From: Rhipicephalus microplus | Lineage: Eukaryota; Arthropoda; Arachnida; Ixodida; Ixodidae | Assembly (NCBI RefSeq): GCF_043290135.1 | Contig: NC_134700.1 | Span: 83,742,500-83,806,499 of the forward strand | Length of the DNA stretch: 64,000 nt | Direction of reading: 5' to 3' | In this document: piece by piece, positions 1-10,132 of the stretch | Position numbering within the stretch: the first letter of the stretch is position 1 | How the letters are laid out: the number at the start of each line of letters is the position of its first letter | Notes under the pieces: model-generated | The model's database searches: none | The model's input: the letters and a program-made list of their open reading frames with translations, nothing else | What the model was told of the DNA's origin: nothing | Translations under genes and position numbers: made by a program

Positions 1-2
1 CG

Positions 3-887
3 TATCGAGGCTGTTTACACGTATACACCGACGGCTCTGTTTTACAGAAGAGTTCAACGGCATCATTTGTTATACCGATAAATGACACGACAAGAAAATT
101 CAAGACCTCCCACCTTACGACATCAACGGGAGCAGAGCTCACAGTTCTTCGTGCTGCATTGCAATTTATCAGCGATCAACATCCACAAAAATGGACAATT
201 TTCAGTGACTCAAAGGCGGCACTGCGATCCCTTCTATTCCCTTTACGCCACGGCCTGTACAAACAGCTGGTATTTGAGATTGCAAAAAAGACTCACCAAT
301 TCATTGAGGAAGGACATGAAATAGCCTTTCAATGGCTGCCAAGTCATTGTGGAATAATTGGCAATGAACGGGCCGATCGAGCTGCCCGTTCTGCCCATAC
401 TGAAAGCGATGAAATATCAATTCCGCTTTCCAGAACTGACGCTGCACGGAAACTCCGCATGCTTGCTCGCAAGCACACCACGTCTCAATGGAACGAGTCA
501 CATTTCTTCCATGCACGGTTAGGTAATTTAGACCCAACTCTCAGTCTTCGAATTCCTCCGGAATTACGCCGACGAAACGCTATTATGCTGTGCAGATTAT
601 GGTTGGGCGTCGCATTTATCAATGCGTACGCGTTCCGCATAGGAATGGCTGACACTGCTGCCTGCGACCATTGTGGCAGTGATGAAACAACTTGGCACAT
701 TCTGTGTGAATGCCCACAATACTGCTTGCAGAGACAGTCACTCTGCAATGCACTAGATGAACTGGACAACCAGCCTCTTTCGGAAGAAAGACTCCTGCGC
801 TGCCGACGGGACTTTATGTCGCAGAAGAAGGCTGTGAAGGTGCTCATGCGCTTCTTGCGTTCAACCGGCCTGTCCAAACGACTGTGA
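3..887 (+). CDS. LINE ORF2 C-terminus: RNase H domain plus CCHC-like tail (5' end outside window)
   Basis: This frame is open from the left edge of the window to a TGA at 885-887, so its start lies outside. It encodes an RNase H domain with the four expected acidic residues: D in YTDGS near the start, E in TGAEL, D in the FSDSKAA segment, and D in GNERADRAA after an LPSHCG motif. A C-x2-C...H-x4-C cluster follows (ACDHCG ... WHILCEC), typical of the end of ORF2 in I/R1-group non-LTR retrotransposons. RNase H removes RNA from the RNA:DNA hybrid during target-primed reverse transcription. No stop or frameshift is seen in about 295 codons, so this copy is fairly young. The reverse transcriptase and endonuclease would lie upstream of position 1. 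The exact clade (I, R1 or LOA) is inferred, not proven. Confidence 0.85.
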   Translation, partial: YRGCLHVYTDGSVLQKSSTASFVIPINDTTRKFKTSHLTTSTGAELTVLRAALQFISDQHPQKWTIFSDSKAALRSLLFPLRHGLYKQLVFEIAKKTHQFIEEGHEIAFQWLPSHCGIIGNERADRAARSAHTESDEISIPLSRTDAARKLRMLARKHTTSQWNESHFFHARLGNLDPTLSLRIPPELRRRNAIMLCRLWLGVAFINAYAFRIGMADTAACDHCGSDETTWHILCECPQYCLQRQSLCNALDELDNQPLSEERLLRCRRDFMSQKKAVKVLMRFLRSTGLSKRL

Positions 888-1065
888 TTGGAACTCCCTG
901 AATGTGTGTGCATGTGTTTTTTTTTCTAATTTATTTATATCTCTCTATAGCTATCCTCTTTCCGACCATTTTCCCCACCCCTGTACAGGGTAGCAAACCA
1001 GTTCATCTAGGTTAACCTCCCTGTCTCTTCCTTTTAATTATTTCTCTCTCTCTCTTGACTTGTCA
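888..1065 (+). mobile_element. 3' UTR and CT-rich tail of the preceding LINE
   Basis: After the ORF2 stop comes a T-rich stretch, then a block containing GTAGCAAACCAG and GGTTAACCTCCCTG, ending in a (CT)n run. The same block occurs in reverse orientation at 23128-23230 and 38208-38345, each time ending in a CT/GA-rich simple tract. I infer that it is the conserved 3' UTR that LINE reverse transcriptase recognises, with a simple-repeat tail. The exact 3' boundary is uncertain. Confidence 0.7.
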
Positions 1066-1093
1066 TATGTTTGACTTGTCATGAAAATCATAA

Positions 1094-2400
1094 CATGTAT
1101 GTCATGAATGTCATGATGTACACTTCATGGTTCTGCAGCTCTTGCGGTGGTTTCGTTCACATGGCATGTTACAAAAGTGATATGGTATGACATGATTGCA
1201 TGGTAAACAAAAGCGACAGACTCTAACATGAAAATCATGACATGCGTGTCATGTAACAACATGACTACATACCACGCTCATGATATGCTCACGGCCGTTT
1301 CCCTAGCGTCACATATACCAAATTTGGTATTACAGTACGCGTTAATGGATGACGAAGGTTTGTGACTAGTGCAAACATGATAATCATCAGATGCGTGTCA
1401 TGTAACATGACTACATGCTACGCTCATGATGTGCTCGCGGCCGTTTCGATAGCTTCACAAGTACCGAACTCGGTATTACGCGACGCAAACAAACGACATA
1501 TGTAAATGACACATCGAGACATGATAATCATGACATGCGTGTCATGTAACAACATGACTACATGCCACACTGATTATGCGCTCGCGGCCGTTTCGCTAGC
1601 TTCACATATGGCAAATGTGGTATTACGTGACGCCAATGAATGATGAAGGTATGTGACTGCTGCAAACATGATAATAATGAGATGCGTGTCATGTGAGAAC
1701 ATGACTACATGCCACAGTCAAGGCGCCAATACATTTCGACGTGACGCGGTGCGTGTGCTCGCCGGCGTTCATTTCGTCGCGTCACGCCGGTGTTGCCACG
1801 CCAGGCGCCGGTCCTGCCATATACTCGCAGGCGCGCGCCCCGCTGCGTTGCTTTGACGCATGCGCTTTTCAGCACGTCTGGCGTCCCTACGTCACGAAAG
1901 GTGGAGCCACAGTAACGCATTGGCGCGAAATGCAGCATGTCGCATTTCGCGTCGGTTGCCGTTGGGCCGCGCTGACGGCACTGGTCGCGCCTGGCGTCAG
2001 ACTATATAGAGTGCTCGCGTTTTGCTAACGTATAGCGTCGCTGTGCCCAGCCTGCGCATGCGTTACCGCTACATCGGAGTATAATGTGCCCTTCATCATG
2101 AGCTCGTGGCTCTTTTGCTAGCTGCACATATACCAAATTTGGTGTTACGTGACGTCAATGGATGACGAATGATATTACTGGTGCAAACATAATCCTGACA
2201 TGCGTGTCATTTAAGAACATGACAACATACCACGCTCATAGCGTGCTCACGGTCGTTTCGCTAGCTCCACATATACTAAATTTGTTATCACGTGACGTGG
2301 ATAGATGACGAAGGTAAACTACACATCCAAACATTATAATCGTGACATGGAATTCATGTACGTCATGATTTACCCCCACCTCGTAACTTTGTGCAGATTT
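1094..2400. repeat. Degenerate tandem repeat, period about 146 bp
   Basis: A block beginning CATGCGTGTCATGT and containing GGCCGTTTCGCTAGC, an A/T block (ACCAAATTTGGTATTACG) and GTGCAAACATGATAATCATGA recurs with starts near 1241, 1390, 1534, 1681, 2199 and 2345, spaced 144-149 bp where uninterrupted. The units carry short palindromes such as GACATGCGTGTCATG. A GC-rich block (about 1724-2084) breaks the array between the fourth and fifth recognisable units. A related, reverse-oriented copy lies at 41816-41985, so the family is dispersed. No coding potential is evident. Family not recognised. Confidence 0.7.
1724..2084. other. GC-rich segment interrupting the 146-bp array
   Basis: Much more GC-rich than its surroundings, with many CG dinucleotides. 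It contains a perfect inverted repeat (CGCGAAATGC at 1924-1933 and GCATTTCGCG at 1942-1951, 8-nt loop) and a TATATAG motif near 2002. It replaces roughly two to three expected repeat units or is inserted between them. No target duplication was identified, so insertion versus divergence is open. Confidence 0.4.
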
Positions 2401-2620
2401 TAAAGTGACATATCAACATTTCTCATTCGCGCTTCGCATATCATCGATTCCCACTGTACGCGGGATTTGCCAATTTTTTTCTTCAAGCTTCTATAGCCAA
2501 GGCAGCTGCAGTCTGTGCACTACTGTCAGATGCTACCGAGCAAAAAACCGAATGCCCATCAGAATAGCCCCAACGAAGCGGAAACATAATTTTCTTCTTG
2601 TTGATATTTTGTTATGATTG

Positions 2621-2865
2621 ATTGATTGATTGATATGTAGGGTTTAACGTCCCAAAACCATCATATGATTATGAGAGACGCCGTAGTGGAGGGCTCCGGA
2701 AATTCCGGCCACCTGGGGTTCTTTAACGTGCACCCGAACCTGAGCACACGGGCCTACAACATTTCCGCCTCCATCGGAAATGCAGACGCCGCAGCCGGGA
2801 ATCGATCCCAGGACCTGCGGGTCAGCAGCCGACTACCTTAGTCACTAGACCACCACGGTGAGGGA
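2621..2865 (-). mobile_element. tRNA-derived SINE (Ruka-like), copy 1
   Basis: Read on the minus strand this is a SINE with a tRNA-like head (A-box-like GGTCTAGTGACTAAGGTAG and B-box-like GGGATCGATTCCC), a body and a (TGATTGAT)n-type tail. A 12-13 bp target duplication (TTGTTATGATTG) flanks it at 2609-2620 and 2866-2877, showing LINE-type target-primed insertion. The family corresponds, to my knowledge, to the Ruka-type SINE of ixodid ticks. It has no coding function; apparent short ORFs across such copies are only the repeat. Confidence 0.85.
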
Positions 2866-2908
2866 TTGTTATGATTGAAATCATGTCACTCAAATAGAAG
2901 GGGAATTT

Positions 2909-3149
2909 GATTGATTGATATGTGGGGTTTAACGTCCCAAAACCACTATATGATTATGAGAGACGCCGTAGTGGAGGGCTCCGGAAATTTAGACCACCTG
3001 GGGTTCTTTAACGTGCACCCAAATCTGAGCACACGGGCCTACAACATTTCCGCCTCCATCGGAAATGCAGCCGCCGCAGCCGGGATTCGAACCCGCGCCC
3101 TGCGGGTCAGCAGCCGAGTACCTTAGCCACTAGACCACCGCGGCGGGGC
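2909..3149 (-). mobile_element. tRNA-derived SINE (Ruka-like), copy 2
   Basis: Full-length copy with tRNA-like head at the right (B box GGTTCGAATCCC on the minus strand) and a tail of ATCAATCA units. The 11-bp duplication AAGGGGAATTT at 2898-2908 and 3150-3160 defines its ends. It shares distinctive bases (CCACTATATGATT, AATTTAGACCACC, GAACCCGCGCC) with the copy at 28366-28603, so these two form one young subfamily. Confidence 0.88.
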
Positions 3150-3160
3150 AAGGGGAATTT

Positions 3161-4594
<1,434 letters not shown>

Positions 4595-5540
4595 CACACG
4601 ACGTTTGGGTTTTCATGGCTAGGGTCCACCAACATTTCGAGAGTTTGCCTTTTGCAGGATGTATCTCTTACTTCCCCAAGATCGAGGGACAGATAGGGAG
4701 GACCTTTAGAATACCGAGAAAAAGGCAAAAAGGACAAAAAGGCTAGTAATAACTTTGTTCTTCATCTGAACTTTGTTGGTGAAACGATCTTTTTTTTTCT
4801 TCTTCTGTTGGCTCTGTGTAATTTTTACAGCGAGATACAGTGTAGTGGAATCGCAATTCTTGGCGAGCAATACAGGCCCCCGCCTTTTTGGATATTTGCA
4901 GGTAGTTCCGTGTTTTCACTTTAGTGAAAGTGTGCCCACTTAAGCAAAATGGCTTCGAAAATGACGTAGAAGAGGTAACAAAATAAAGTCTTAATATAGG
5001 AGGCAGGCGCTTCTTTTTCCTCTTTTTTGTCCATATCGTCACTTGTCACGCAGGCGGTTTCTTCTGACTTATTTCCGGACACTAACTCTATGCATGTTAT
5101 TCCAGTTGTGTTTTTTCACTTTCCGTATTACCCATGTTAAAAGCTGCTTAGAACTCTGTGGAAGAATGTCGCTTCAGTGAGGCTGCAAAGGCCAGTGTTG
5201 ACCAGGCGAAGACAGCTTTTAGGCACGAAGCACGCAAAGAGCGAGGCTTGTCCAGTATCCGTTGTCGCGGCTACATCACATGGAGCAACGCTATAGAGTA
5301 ACGTACGGTATATTCGAAACATGTGCGAGACACACAAAAAAGTTTAAGAGTAGACTAATATTAATCATAAGTGTGACAGCACGATATGTGACACCTAAAA
5401 GCACAAACCCTGAATACTAGTTGGCGACTTCCACTATAGACTGCACCTTAGGACCTCTATATGTCACTTTATGTTCCTCAATTTACAATATGTGGTCCTG
5501 TGCCCAAGTCTTTACCATTTCAGTACTTCAATGTACTCCG
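4595..5540. other. No feature recognised
   Basis: A/T-rich sequence with several poly-T/poly-A runs. Minus-strand ORFs of 66-99 codons are present, without recognisable domains. The right part may be further decayed remnant of the LINE recognised at 5541-5680, but I could not follow its reading frame. Confidence 0.35.
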
Positions 5541-5680
5541 TCATCCTGTCTTTGGCTTCGCAGCACCACTCCTAGCTGCGTCGAGTCGACCGGTTGGGCG
5601 GCGTCGTATGGAAGCCTCGCGCCACATCGTTGGCCGTTTCGTTAGAGTTCGCGTTGCCGCGGGACGACTCATTAGTACCT
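5541..5680 (-). pseudogene. LINE RNase H fragment, C-terminal half (interrupted by RTE)
   Basis: On the minus strand this reads LGTNESSRGNANSNETANDV and then ARGFHTTPPN, followed by an in-frame stop and a KDRMTEY segment. The NETANDVARG segment is the region with the last catalytic Asp of the RNase H found in I-group LINEs. The first half of the same domain lies across the RTE insertion at 7544-7716 and ends WFSAH, exactly where this piece resumes. The frame decays beyond about 5541. A broken remnant of a non-LTR retrotransposon. Confidence 0.75.
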
Positions 5681-5681
5681 A

Positions 5682-7523
5682 ATGAAGAACCTAATTAAGA
5701 AGCGTCAAATCATGAAAGTCTCAAGTACAACAGACAAAATAGAACTGGCAGAGCTTTCGAAGTTGATTAATAGACGTAAAGTATGCGATGTAAGAAGGTA
5801 TAACATGGAGAGAGTTGAACACGCTCTGAAAAACGGAGGAAGCGTCAAAGCAGTGAAGAGGAAACTTGGGATAGGCAAAAGTCGGATGTATGCACTAAGG
5901 GACAAAGAAGGCAAAATAACTACCAATATAGATAGGATAGTTAAAATAGCGGAAGAGTTTTACAGAGATCTGTACAGTAGCCGAGACAACCACGACCTTA
6001 ATACTATAAGAACTAGCAGTCCCCCAGATGACACCCCACCAGTAATGGTAGAAGAAGTCAGAAAAGCTTTGAAGAGCATGCAAAGAGGCAAAGCTGCTGG
6101 TGAGGATCAGGTAACATCAGACCTGCTGAAAGATGGAGGACAAATTGTGTTAGAAAAACTAGCCACCCTGTTTACGAGGTGTCTCCTGACGGGAAGGGTA
6201 CCAGAGTCTTGGAAGAACGCTAACATCATCTTAATACATAAGAAAGGAGATGACAAGGACTCGAAGAATTACAGGCCAATTAGCTTGTTCTCTGTAGTAT
6301 ACAAGCTATTTACAAAGGTAATTGCTAACACAGTAAAGAAAACATTAGAATTCAATCAACCAAAGGAACAAGCAGGATTTCGAACAGGCTACTCAACAGT
6401 TGACCACATTCATACTATCAATCAGGTAATAGAGAAATGCTCAGAGTATAACCAACCACTATACATAGCCTTCATAGATTACGAGAAGACGTTTGATTCA
6501 GTAGAAATATCAGCCGTCATGCAGACACTGCGGAATCAGGGCGTAGATGAAGTGTATATAAACATTCTGGAAGAAATCTACAGGGGATCAACTGCTACCA
6601 TAGTGCTTCATAAAGAAAGCAACAGAATACCAATCAAGAAGGGTGTAAGGCAGGGGGACACAATCTCGCCAATGCTATTTACCGCGTGCTTACAGGAGGT
6701 TTTCGGAAGCCTAGTGTGGGAACAGTTAGGAATAAGAGTTAATGGAGAATACCTTAGTAACTTGCGCTTCGCCGATGACATTGCATTGCTGAGTAACTCA
6801 GAAGGCGAATTGCAACTCATGATTACGGAGTTAGACAAGGAGAGCAGAAAGGTGGGTCTCAAAATTAATCTGCAGAAAACGCAAGTAATGTACAACAACC
6901 TCGGAAAGGAGCAGCGCTTCGAGATAGGTAATAGTGCACTTGAAGTTGTAAAAGCCTATGTCTACTTAGGGCAGGTAATAACCGCAGAGCCTAACCACGA
7001 GATTGAAGTAACTAGAAGAATAAGAATGGGGTTGAGCAGATTCGGCAAGCACTCTCAAATTATGACAGGCAGATTGCCACTATCTCTCAAGAGGAAGGTA
7101 TATAACAGCTGTATCTTGCCGGTACTTAGCTGCGGAGCAGAAACCTGGAGACTTACAAAGAGGGTTCAGCTTAAATTGAGGACGACGCAGCGAGCAATGG
7201 AAAGAAAAATGGTAGGTGTAAGCTTAAGAGACAAGAGGAGAGCAGAGTGGATTAGGGGACAAACGGGGGTTAAGGATATCATAGTTGAAATAAAGAAGAG
7301 GAAATGGACATGGGCCGGGCATGTAGCGCGTAGACAGGATAACCGCTGGTCATTAAGGGTAACTAACTGGATTCCCAGAGAAGGGAAGCGGGTTAGGGGG
7401 AGACAGAAGGTTAGGTGGGCAGATGAGATTAAGAAGTTTGCGGGTGTAAATTGGCAGCAGCAAGCACAGGACCGGGTTAACTGGCGGAACATGGGAGAGG
7501 CCTTTGTCCTGCAGTGGACGTAG
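5682..7523 (+). CDS. RTE-clade LINE reverse transcriptase (5'-truncated, open frame)
   Basis: An uninterrupted 613-codon frame. Reverse-transcriptase blocks appear in order: KNYRPISL (about residue 195), EQAGFRTGYSTVDHI (about 230), AFIDYEKTFDS (about 262), GVRQGDTISPMLF (about 322), and the catalytic FADDIALL (about 363). The tail carries the CGAETW and WAGHVARRQDNRW segments characteristic of RTE/BovB-type proteins. The N-terminal apurinic-like endonuclease of full-length RTE ORFs (about 1000 residues) is missing, so this is a 5'-truncated insertion, the usual result of incomplete target-primed reverse transcription. The ATG at 5682 probably arose from the insertion junction and is not the native start. 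Lack of stops suggests a recent insertion; it is not an autonomous element. Confidence 0.9.
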   Translation: MKNLIKKRQIMKVSSTTDKIELAELSKLINRRKVCDVRRYNMERVEHALKNGGSVKAVKRKLGIGKSRMYALRDKEGKITTNIDRIVKIAEEFYRDLYSSRDNHDLNTIRTSSPPDDTPPVMVEEVRKALKSMQRGKAAGEDQVTSDLLKDGGQIVLEKLATLFTRCLLTGRVPESWKNANIILIHKKGDDKDSKNYRPISLFSVVYKLFTKVIANTVKKTLEFNQPKEQAGFRTGYSTVDHIHTINQVIEKCSEYNQPLYIAFIDYEKTFDSVEISAVMQTLRNQGVDEVYINILEEIYRGSTATIVLHKESNRIPIKKGVRQGDTISPMLFTACLQEVFGSLVWEQLGIRVNGEYLSNLRFADDIALLSNSEGELQLMITELDKESRKVGLKINLQKTQVMYNNLGKEQRFEIGNSALEVVKAYVYLGQVITAEPNHEIEVTRRIRMGLSRFGKHSQIMTGRLPLSLKRKVYNSCILPVLSCGAETWRLTKRVQLKLRTTQRAMERKMVGVSLRDKRRAEWIRGQTGVKDIIVEIKKRKWTWAGHVARRQDNRWSLRVTNWIPREGKRVRGRQKVRWADEIKKFAGVNWQQQAQDRVNWRNMGEAFVLQWT

Positions 7524-7543
7524 TCAGGCTGATGATGATGATG
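5686..7543 (+). mobile_element. 5'-truncated RTE retrotransposon insertion
   Basis: The element runs from just after the 5' junction to a 3' (TGA)n tail (GCTGATGATGATGATGA), typical of RTE 3' ends. It is inserted in the RNase H domain of an older, minus-strand LINE. Removing it rejoins that domain in frame between WFSAH and LGTNES. A 4-bp ATGA at both junctions is a possible target duplication but is ambiguous with the TGA tail. Confidence 0.82.
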
Positions 7544-7716
7544 AGCCGAGAACCACTTGATTGTTACTGCTCTGCCCGCTAGATTCACCACGCGCAGCAC
7601 CCGCACTGCTGTCACATATACGCTGCCTCTGGCGTAGTACCGCACCACGGTCCAGGAATCACTCAGCATGTTCTTGCACCCGAGGTCGGCGAGGGCCAGT
7701 GTGATGGCCACCTCAT
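7544..7716 (-). pseudogene. LINE RNase H fragment, N-terminal half (interrupted by RTE)
   Basis: On the minus strand this reads EVAITLALADLGCKNMLSDS and then TVVRYYARG ... AVTIKWFSAH. The EVAI(T)LAL, LSDS and KWFSAH blocks match the catalytic Glu, catalytic Asp and His-containing strand of a LINE-encoded RNase H. The domain stops at the RTE tail and resumes at 5680. Upstream coding is lost in an A-rich stretch near 7720. Confidence 0.75.
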
Positions 7717-8198
<482 letters not shown>

Positions 8199-8302
8199 AT
8201 GAGATCTAACTGACAATAATACCAAGGAGAGTATAGGGGAAGATATTAGACCAAATTGTAATGTAAATATGAAGAAATGAAAAGTTGGTGAAAAGAGAAC
8301 TT

Positions 8303-8373
8303 GCCGTGGGCAGGATCCGAATCTGCGACCTTCGAATGACGCGTTCGATGCTCTACCACTGAGCTACCACGAC
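8303..8373 (-). pseudogene. tRNA-like sequence (SINE-type), left arm
   Basis: Folds as a 71-nt cloverleaf on the minus strand: acceptor GTCGTGG/CCACGGC with one G-T pair, D arm GCTC...GAGC, anticodon stem TCGAA/TTCGA with loop CGCGTCA, and a T arm with one mismatch. Position 33 is G instead of the invariant U, so it is unlikely to be a working tRNA; if numbered canonically the anticodon would be CGT. Confidence 0.7.
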
Positions 8374-8929
8374 AGCTATCCCCCCAGCCACTTTATAGGG
8401 TTTATATGTGAATTAAACGTGGGAGTGCCGGTCAGCGCCAACAGTAGACATGGCGGCGAGCGTGGCACACACTTTTTGAGCCTGTTTGGCGTCACGTAGC
8501 ACGTGAACTTGTTACGAGTGGGCAGCTGACTAATATTCCCTCGTATACAACCCAAAGGCACTAAGTCTGCCAGTACGAGACCCTCGTTAATGAATTAAGG
8601 AAAGAAGTGTATACCTAAGGGCTCGTTTTTCCGTGTTTTTACACAATATTAATGAGATCTAACAGAAAACACGGAAAAACGAGCCCTTAGGTATACACTT
8701 CTTTCCTTAATTCATTAACGAGGGTCTCGTACTGGCAGACAGTGACATTGGGTTGTATACGAGGGACTATTAGTCAGCTGCCCACTCGTAACAAGTTCAC
8801 GTGCTACGTGACGCCAAACAGGCTCAAAAAGTGTGTGCCACGCTCGCCGCCATGTCTACTGTTGGCGCTGACCGGCACTCCCACGTTTAATTCACATATA
8901 AACCCTATAAAGTGGCTGGGGGGATAGCT

Positions 8930-9000
8930 GTCGTGGTAGCTCAGTGGTAGAGCATCGAACACGTCATTCGAAGGTCGCAGATTCGGATCCTGCTTACGGC
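8930..9000 (+). pseudogene. tRNA-like sequence (SINE-type), right arm
   Basis: Mirror copy of 8303-8373 in the right arm, read on the plus strand. It has the A box GGTAGCTCAGTGGTAGAGC and a TTCGGATCC T-loop region. The loop differs (CACGTCA). Same lack of U33. Confidence 0.7.
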
Positions 9001-9049
9001 AAGTTCTCTTTTCACCCACTTTTCTTTATATTTACATTACAATTTGGTT

Positions 9050-9050
<1 letters not shown>

Positions 9051-9085
<35 letters not shown>

Positions 9086-9086
9086 A
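9051..9086. repeat. Short (TA)n array
   Basis: About 36 bp of TA with one ACA interruption, between the long inverted repeat and the next composite repeat unit. Confidence 0.85.
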
Positions 9087-9612
9087 TAAGTGAAAGAAGT
9101 GTATACCTAAGGGCTCGTTTTGCCGTGTTGTAACACAATATTAAAGTGATCTAACAGACAGTAATGCCAAGGAATGTACAGGGTACAGGGGAAGTTATTA
9201 GAACCAATGGAATGTAAATAAGAAGAAAGAAAGAAAAGTGGATGAAAAGATAACCAGCCGTGAGCAGGAATCGAACCTACGACCTTCGAATAACGCGTTC
9301 GATGCTCTAACCACTGAGCTACCACAGCGGCCTTCCCTCCATCCACTTTTTTTTGGTTTATATGTGAATTTAAAAGTAGGAGTGACAGTCAGCGCCATCT
9401 ATAAGCCAAGCGACGAGTGTGAAAACACTCTTTAATGCGCATGTTTGGCGTCACGTAGCACGTGAACTTATTATGAGCGGACAGCTGATTAATAGTCCCT
9501 CGTATACAACCTAATGACACCAAATCTGCCAGTACGAAGCCCTCGTTTAATGAAATAAGGGAAAGAAGTGTATACCTAAGGGCTCGTTTTTCCGTGTTTT
9601 AACACGATAATA
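9087..9612. repeat. Composite repeat unit with internal tRNA-like sequence
   Basis: Begins with AAGTGTATACCTAAGGGCTC, passes through TCTAACAGACAGTAATGCC, a tRNA-like stretch and GGCGTCACGTAGCACGTGAAC, and ends where AAGTGTATACCTAAGGGCTC recurs at about 9547. So the unit is tandemly arranged with a period near 460 bp. The same unit, diverged, makes up the arms at 8251-9047 and the block at 16376-17082. Confidence 0.7.
9257..9328 (-). pseudogene. tRNA-like sequence in composite repeat
   Basis: 72-nt cloverleaf on the minus strand: acceptor GCTGTGG/TCACGGC, D arm GCTC...GAGC, anticodon stem TCGAA/TTCGA with loop CGCGTTA, T arm GTAGG-TTCGATT-CCTGC fully paired. U33 is replaced by G. Better preserved than the 8303 and 8930 copies, and a good view of the RNA the family derives from. 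Confidence 0.7.
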
Positions 9613-9818
9613 ATGAGATCTGTCTGACAGTAATGCCAAGGAATGTACAGGGGAAGTTATTAGAACCAATGGAATGTAAATAAGAAGAAAGAAAAGTGGA
9701 TGAAAAATTAACCACGGCTGGTTATTTTGTCATCCTCTTTTCTTTCTTCTTATTTACATTCCATTGGTTCTAATAACTTCCCCTGTACATTCCTTGGCAT
9801 TACTGTCTGTTAGATCTC

Positions 9819-9820
<2 letters not shown>
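9613..9820. repeat. Palindrome, 102-bp arms, 4-bp loop
   Basis: ATGAGATCTGTCTGACAG... to TTAACCA (9613-9714) is followed by CGGC and then the near-exact reverse complement (9719-9820). It consists of the end block of the composite repeat duplicated head to head. The (TA)n array and then the Ty3/gypsy LTR start directly after it. Confidence 0.85.

Positions 9821-9821
<1 letters not shown>

Positions 9822-9898
<77 letters not shown>
9822..9898. repeat. (TA)n microsatellite, left flank of Ty3/gypsy copy 1
   Basis: About 77 bp of TA ending directly at the TGTAGAGAAG start of the LTR. Confidence 0.95.
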
Positions 9899-9901
<3 letters not shown>

Positions 9902-10056
9902 AGAGAAGCCGCCGAACACTGAAGGGGGTCAAACTCTCAAGTGTTCTCTAGTGGGTCTACCCAAAAAGGACGCCGCTTGCGCTGAGTGTCCGTGCTTCGC
10001 CGTTACTTTCGCCATTGTGTATACTCGCTGTGTGCCTGCTAATAAACGCCATAACA
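9899..10056 (+). repeat. 5' LTR of Ty3/gypsy copy 1
   Basis: 158 bp, TGT...ACA ends, with AATAAA at 10041-10046 close to its right end as a likely polyadenylation signal. Matches 16105-16264. Confidence 0.88.
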
Positions 10057-10132
10057 AATAGGTGAAGAGTGCTACGATCCCCTTCGATGCCCTTGGAACT
10101 GCGCTCAAGTACCCTGCAATCTACCATGTCCC

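Larger units (their letters stand above)
8251..9047. repeat. Long inverted repeat (arms about 385 bp) with a tRNA-like sequence in each arm
   Basis: The sequence from 8251 to about 8639 reappears as its reverse complement from about 8666 to 9047, with a spacer of roughly 26 bp. Matching landmarks are CCAAATTGTAATGTAAATAT / ATATTTACATTACAATTTGG at the outer ends and GGCTCGTTTTTCCGTG / CACGGAAAAACGAGCC at the centre. Both arms translate to the same 61-residue ORF in opposite directions with two differences, which shows how close the arms are. Each arm holds a tRNA-like stretch. Flanked by (TA)n on both sides. Could be a foldback element, or an inverted dimer of a tRNA-derived SINE. Confidence 0.85.

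Noticed and set aside
8376..8927. Two nearly identical 61-codon ORFs (minus 8376-8561, plus 8742-8927) as a duplicated gene
   Set aside because: They are the two arms of the long inverted repeat. Part of the frame runs beside the tRNA-like sequence and no protein domain is visible.
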